Shown piece after piece: positions 5,238 to 6,746 of a DNA stretch of 6,746 nucleotides. The notes below the pieces were generated by a model. That model did not search any database and was not told the DNA's origin. It saw only the letters and a list, made by a program, of their open reading frames with translations. How positions within the stretch are numbered: position 1 is the stretch's first letter; each line of letters opens with the position of its first letter. Both the position numbers and the translations under genes were made by a program. Source of the DNA: Stenotrophomonas maltophilia (lineage in GTDB: Bacteria; Pseudomonadota; Gammaproteobacteria; Xanthomonadales; Xanthomonadaceae); assembly GCA_002386405.1 (NCBI GenBank), contig DGIP01000053.1:1170-7915 (forward strand). Reading direction: 5' to 3'.

Positions 5238-5945
5238 ATCGACAGCCTGTCCCCCCGCAGCGCGCCCGTCGCCATCGCCGCCCACAACGTGGGCAAGTCC
5301 GCACGTGGCCCGGAGGGTGAAGTCCACATACTGGACAACATTGACATGACCGTCCATGAAGGCGAGAGCGTGGCCATCGTCGGCGCGTCCGGGTCGGGCA
5401 AGACCACCCTGCTCGGCCTGCTGGCCGGCCTGGACCTGCCCAGCCGCGGCGACATCGCCCTGGCCGGGGCCACGCTGGGCACGCTCGACGAGGAAGCCCG
5501 CGCGCAGCTGCGCGCCCGCGAGGTCGGCTTCGTGTTCCAGAGCTTCCACCTGCTGCCGGCGCTGACCGCTGAAGAAAACATCGCGCTGCCGTTGGAACTG
5601 GCCGGGCGCGAGGATGCGGCGCGGGTGCGCGAGGTGCTGGCGCAGGTCGGGCTGACCCACCGCGCCCGCCACTACCCGCGCCAGCTGTCCGGCGGCGAAC
5701 AGCAGCGCGTGGCGCTGGCGCGTGCATTCGTGGCGCGGCCGCGCATCCTGTTTGCCGATGAGCCCACCGGCAGCCTGGACCAGGCCACCGGGCAGCAGAT
5801 CAGCGACCTGCTGTTCGCGCTCAACGCCACCAGCGATACCACCCTGGTGCTGGTGACCCATGACCTGCGCCTGGCCCAGCGCTGCGAGCGCATCTACCGG
5901 CTCGACGGCGGCCGCCTGGTCGATGCCGCCGGAATCACCGCATGA
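5238..5945 (+). CDS. ybbA: ABC transporter ATP-binding protein YbbA (LolD/MacB-like)
   Basis: The cytoplasmic ATPase of the YbbA-YbbP ABC system, of the type-VII (MacB/LolD/FtsE-like) superfamily; its substrate is not firmly known. From the proposed start it has 235 residues. Motifs in order: first strand PVAIAAHNV (10-18), Walker A GASGSGKTT (49-57), Q-loop Q101 in FVFQSFHLLP (98-107), signature LSGGEQQRVALARA (150-163), Walker B ILFADEPTG (170-178) and H-loop H208 in LVTHDL (205-210). EEARAQLRAREVGFVFQSF (85-103) matches E. coli YbbA closely. The start is unusual: no ATG, GTG or TTG is in frame at a sensible place. ATC 5238 has GGAG 7 nt upstream; GTG 5199 would overlap tesA without a ribosome binding site; GTG 5289 would remove the first conserved strand. 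The end overlaps ybbP by 4 nt (ATGA), indicating coupled translation. Confidence 0.9.
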   Translation: MDSLSPRSAPVAIAAHNVGKSARGPEGEVHILDNIDMTVHEGESVAIVGASGSGKTTLLGLLAGLDLPSRGDIALAGATLGTLDEEARAQLRAREVGFVFQSFHLLPALTAEENIALPLELAGREDAARVREVLAQVGLTHRARHYPRQLSGGEQQRVALARAFVARPRILFADEPTGSLDQATGQQISDLLFALNATSDTTLVLVTHDLRLAQRCERIYRLDGGRLVDAAGITA

Positions 5946-6746
5946 ACGTGCTGCGCCATGCCGGGCGCGCGCTGCGCCGGGAGTTCCTCGCCGGTGACCT
6001 GCTGACCGTGTTCGCCGCGCTGGTGCTGGGCGTGGCGGTGATGACGGCGGTGGGCACGCTGGTCAATCGGGTCACCCTGGCGCTGACCAGCAGCGCGGCG
6101 GAAATGCTCGGGGGCGATCTCGGCCTGGGCGGCCGCGAAGACGTGCCGCAGGCCTTCGCCGACGAGGCGCGTGCGCGTGGCCTGGCCAGCACCCGCATGG
6201 TCAGCTTCCCCAGCGTGCTGTTCCATGGCGATGAAAGCCAGATGGCCAACATCAAGGCGGTCAGCGACGGCTATCCGCTGCGTGGCGAACTGCGGGTCAG
6301 CCGCGCCCCGGGCGGCACCGGCGAAGTGGCCGGCACCCCGGCGGCAGGCGAAGCCTATGCCGACCCGCGCCTGATGCAGGCGCTTGGGCTGAAGGTGGGC
6401 GACGCCCTTGAGTTCGGTGCCGGCACGCTCACCGTGACCCGCGTGCTGCAGGCCGAGCCGGATACCTCCGGCGAGCTGATGCAGCTGTCGCCGCCGCTGC
6501 TGGTCAACCGCATCGACGTGGACCGCGCCGGCCTGCTCGGCCCGGGCAGCCGCGCCTCGTACCGGATGATGTTTGCCGGCAGCACCGACGCCATTGCCGA
6601 TTTCCGCGGCTGGCTGCAGCCGCGCGCCAAGGGCCTGCGCATTGTCGGCATTGCCGATGCGCAGCGCGGCGTGCGTGGGGCATTCGACCTGGCCGGCCGC
6701 TTCCTGTCGTTGGCCGCGCTGCTGGCGGTGCTGCTGGTGGGCGTGG
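5942..6746 (+). CDS. ybbP: FtsX-like ABC transporter permease YbbP (5' part, cut by window end)
   Basis: The first 268 codons of the membrane subunit partnering YbbA; the full protein is usually around 800 residues or more, so about a third is present. Residues about 17-40 form the first transmembrane helix. The periplasmic MacB-like domain follows, with GLGGREDVPQAF (61-72), QMANIKAVSDGYPLRGEL (100-117), DPRLMQALGLKVGD (141-154) and a GPGSRASYR segment near 200; these align well with E. coli YbbP as I recall it. A second hydrophobic helix starts near residue 252 at the window edge, as expected for an FtsX-type domain. No stop or frameshift occurs in the visible part. The ATG is in the ATGA overlap with the ybbA stop, so no separate promoter is needed. 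The divergent tesA neighbour suggests a link to envelope lipid or ester metabolism. Confidence 0.92.
   Translation, partial: MNVLRHAGRALRREFLAGDLLTVFAALVLGVAVMTAVGTLVNRVTLALTSSAAEMLGGDLGLGGREDVPQAFADEARARGLASTRMVSFPSVLFHGDESQMANIKAVSDGYPLRGELRVSRAPGGTGEVAGTPAAGEAYADPRLMQALGLKVGDALEFGAGTLTVTRVLQAEPDTSGELMQLSPPLLVNRIDVDRAGLLGPGSRASYRMMFAGSTDAIADFRGWLQPRAKGLRIVGIADAQRGVRGAFDLAGRFLSLAALLAVLLVGV

Noticed and set aside
5341..5346. Perfect TTGACA -35 hexamer on the plus strand
   Set aside because: It is formed by Ile-Asp-Met codons inside ybbA, and no -10 lies 16-18 nt downstream (GAGAGC at 17).

Overview
The window reads as an ordinary chromosomal segment of a high-GC gammaproteobacterium, most likely Xanthomonadaceae/Lysobacteraceae and probably Stenotrophomonas or a close relative. 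This rests on gene content, protein resemblance recalled from memory, a TAGAAT-type -10 and GC-rich intergenic stem-loops. No search was run. There is no phage, insertion sequence, CRISPR array, tRNA or rRNA. No gap between genes exceeds about 250 bases.

Layout, left to right. (1) Positions 1-1196, minus strand: dgkA (diacylglycerol kinase) followed by a TerC/YgdQ-family membrane protein, with a small hairpin beyond the latter's stop. (2) 1376-2104, plus strand: an exported SGNH hydrolase that shares a 179-bp divergent upstream region with dgkA. (3) 2105-2352: a convergent intergenic region with a large GC-rich branched stem-loop that looks like a dispersed repeat. (4) 2353-4486, minus strand: a ColRS-like two-component pair, response regulator first, then the sensor kinase after a 148-bp gap with three hairpins and a TATAAT hexamer. 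(5) 4560-5225, minus strand: tesA, a periplasmic SGNH arylesterase/thioesterase, just upstream of the regulator. (6) 5238-6746, plus strand: ybbA (ABC ATPase) overlapping ybbP (FtsX-like permease, cut by the window end), divergent from tesA. The tesA/ybbA-ybbP arrangement is the same as in E. coli.

The common theme is the cell envelope: lipid recycling (DgkA), membrane transport (TerC family, YbbAP), two secreted SGNH esterases, and a two-component system whose best-known relatives respond to envelope or metal stress. Whether ColRS-like signalling controls tesA or ybbAP cannot be read from the sequence. I found no clear novel multi-gene system. The best leads are the wobble-paired stem-loop at 2202-2305, the interlocked tesA/ybbA start region with an apparent ATC start for ybbA, and the hairpin-filled gap between regulator and kinase.
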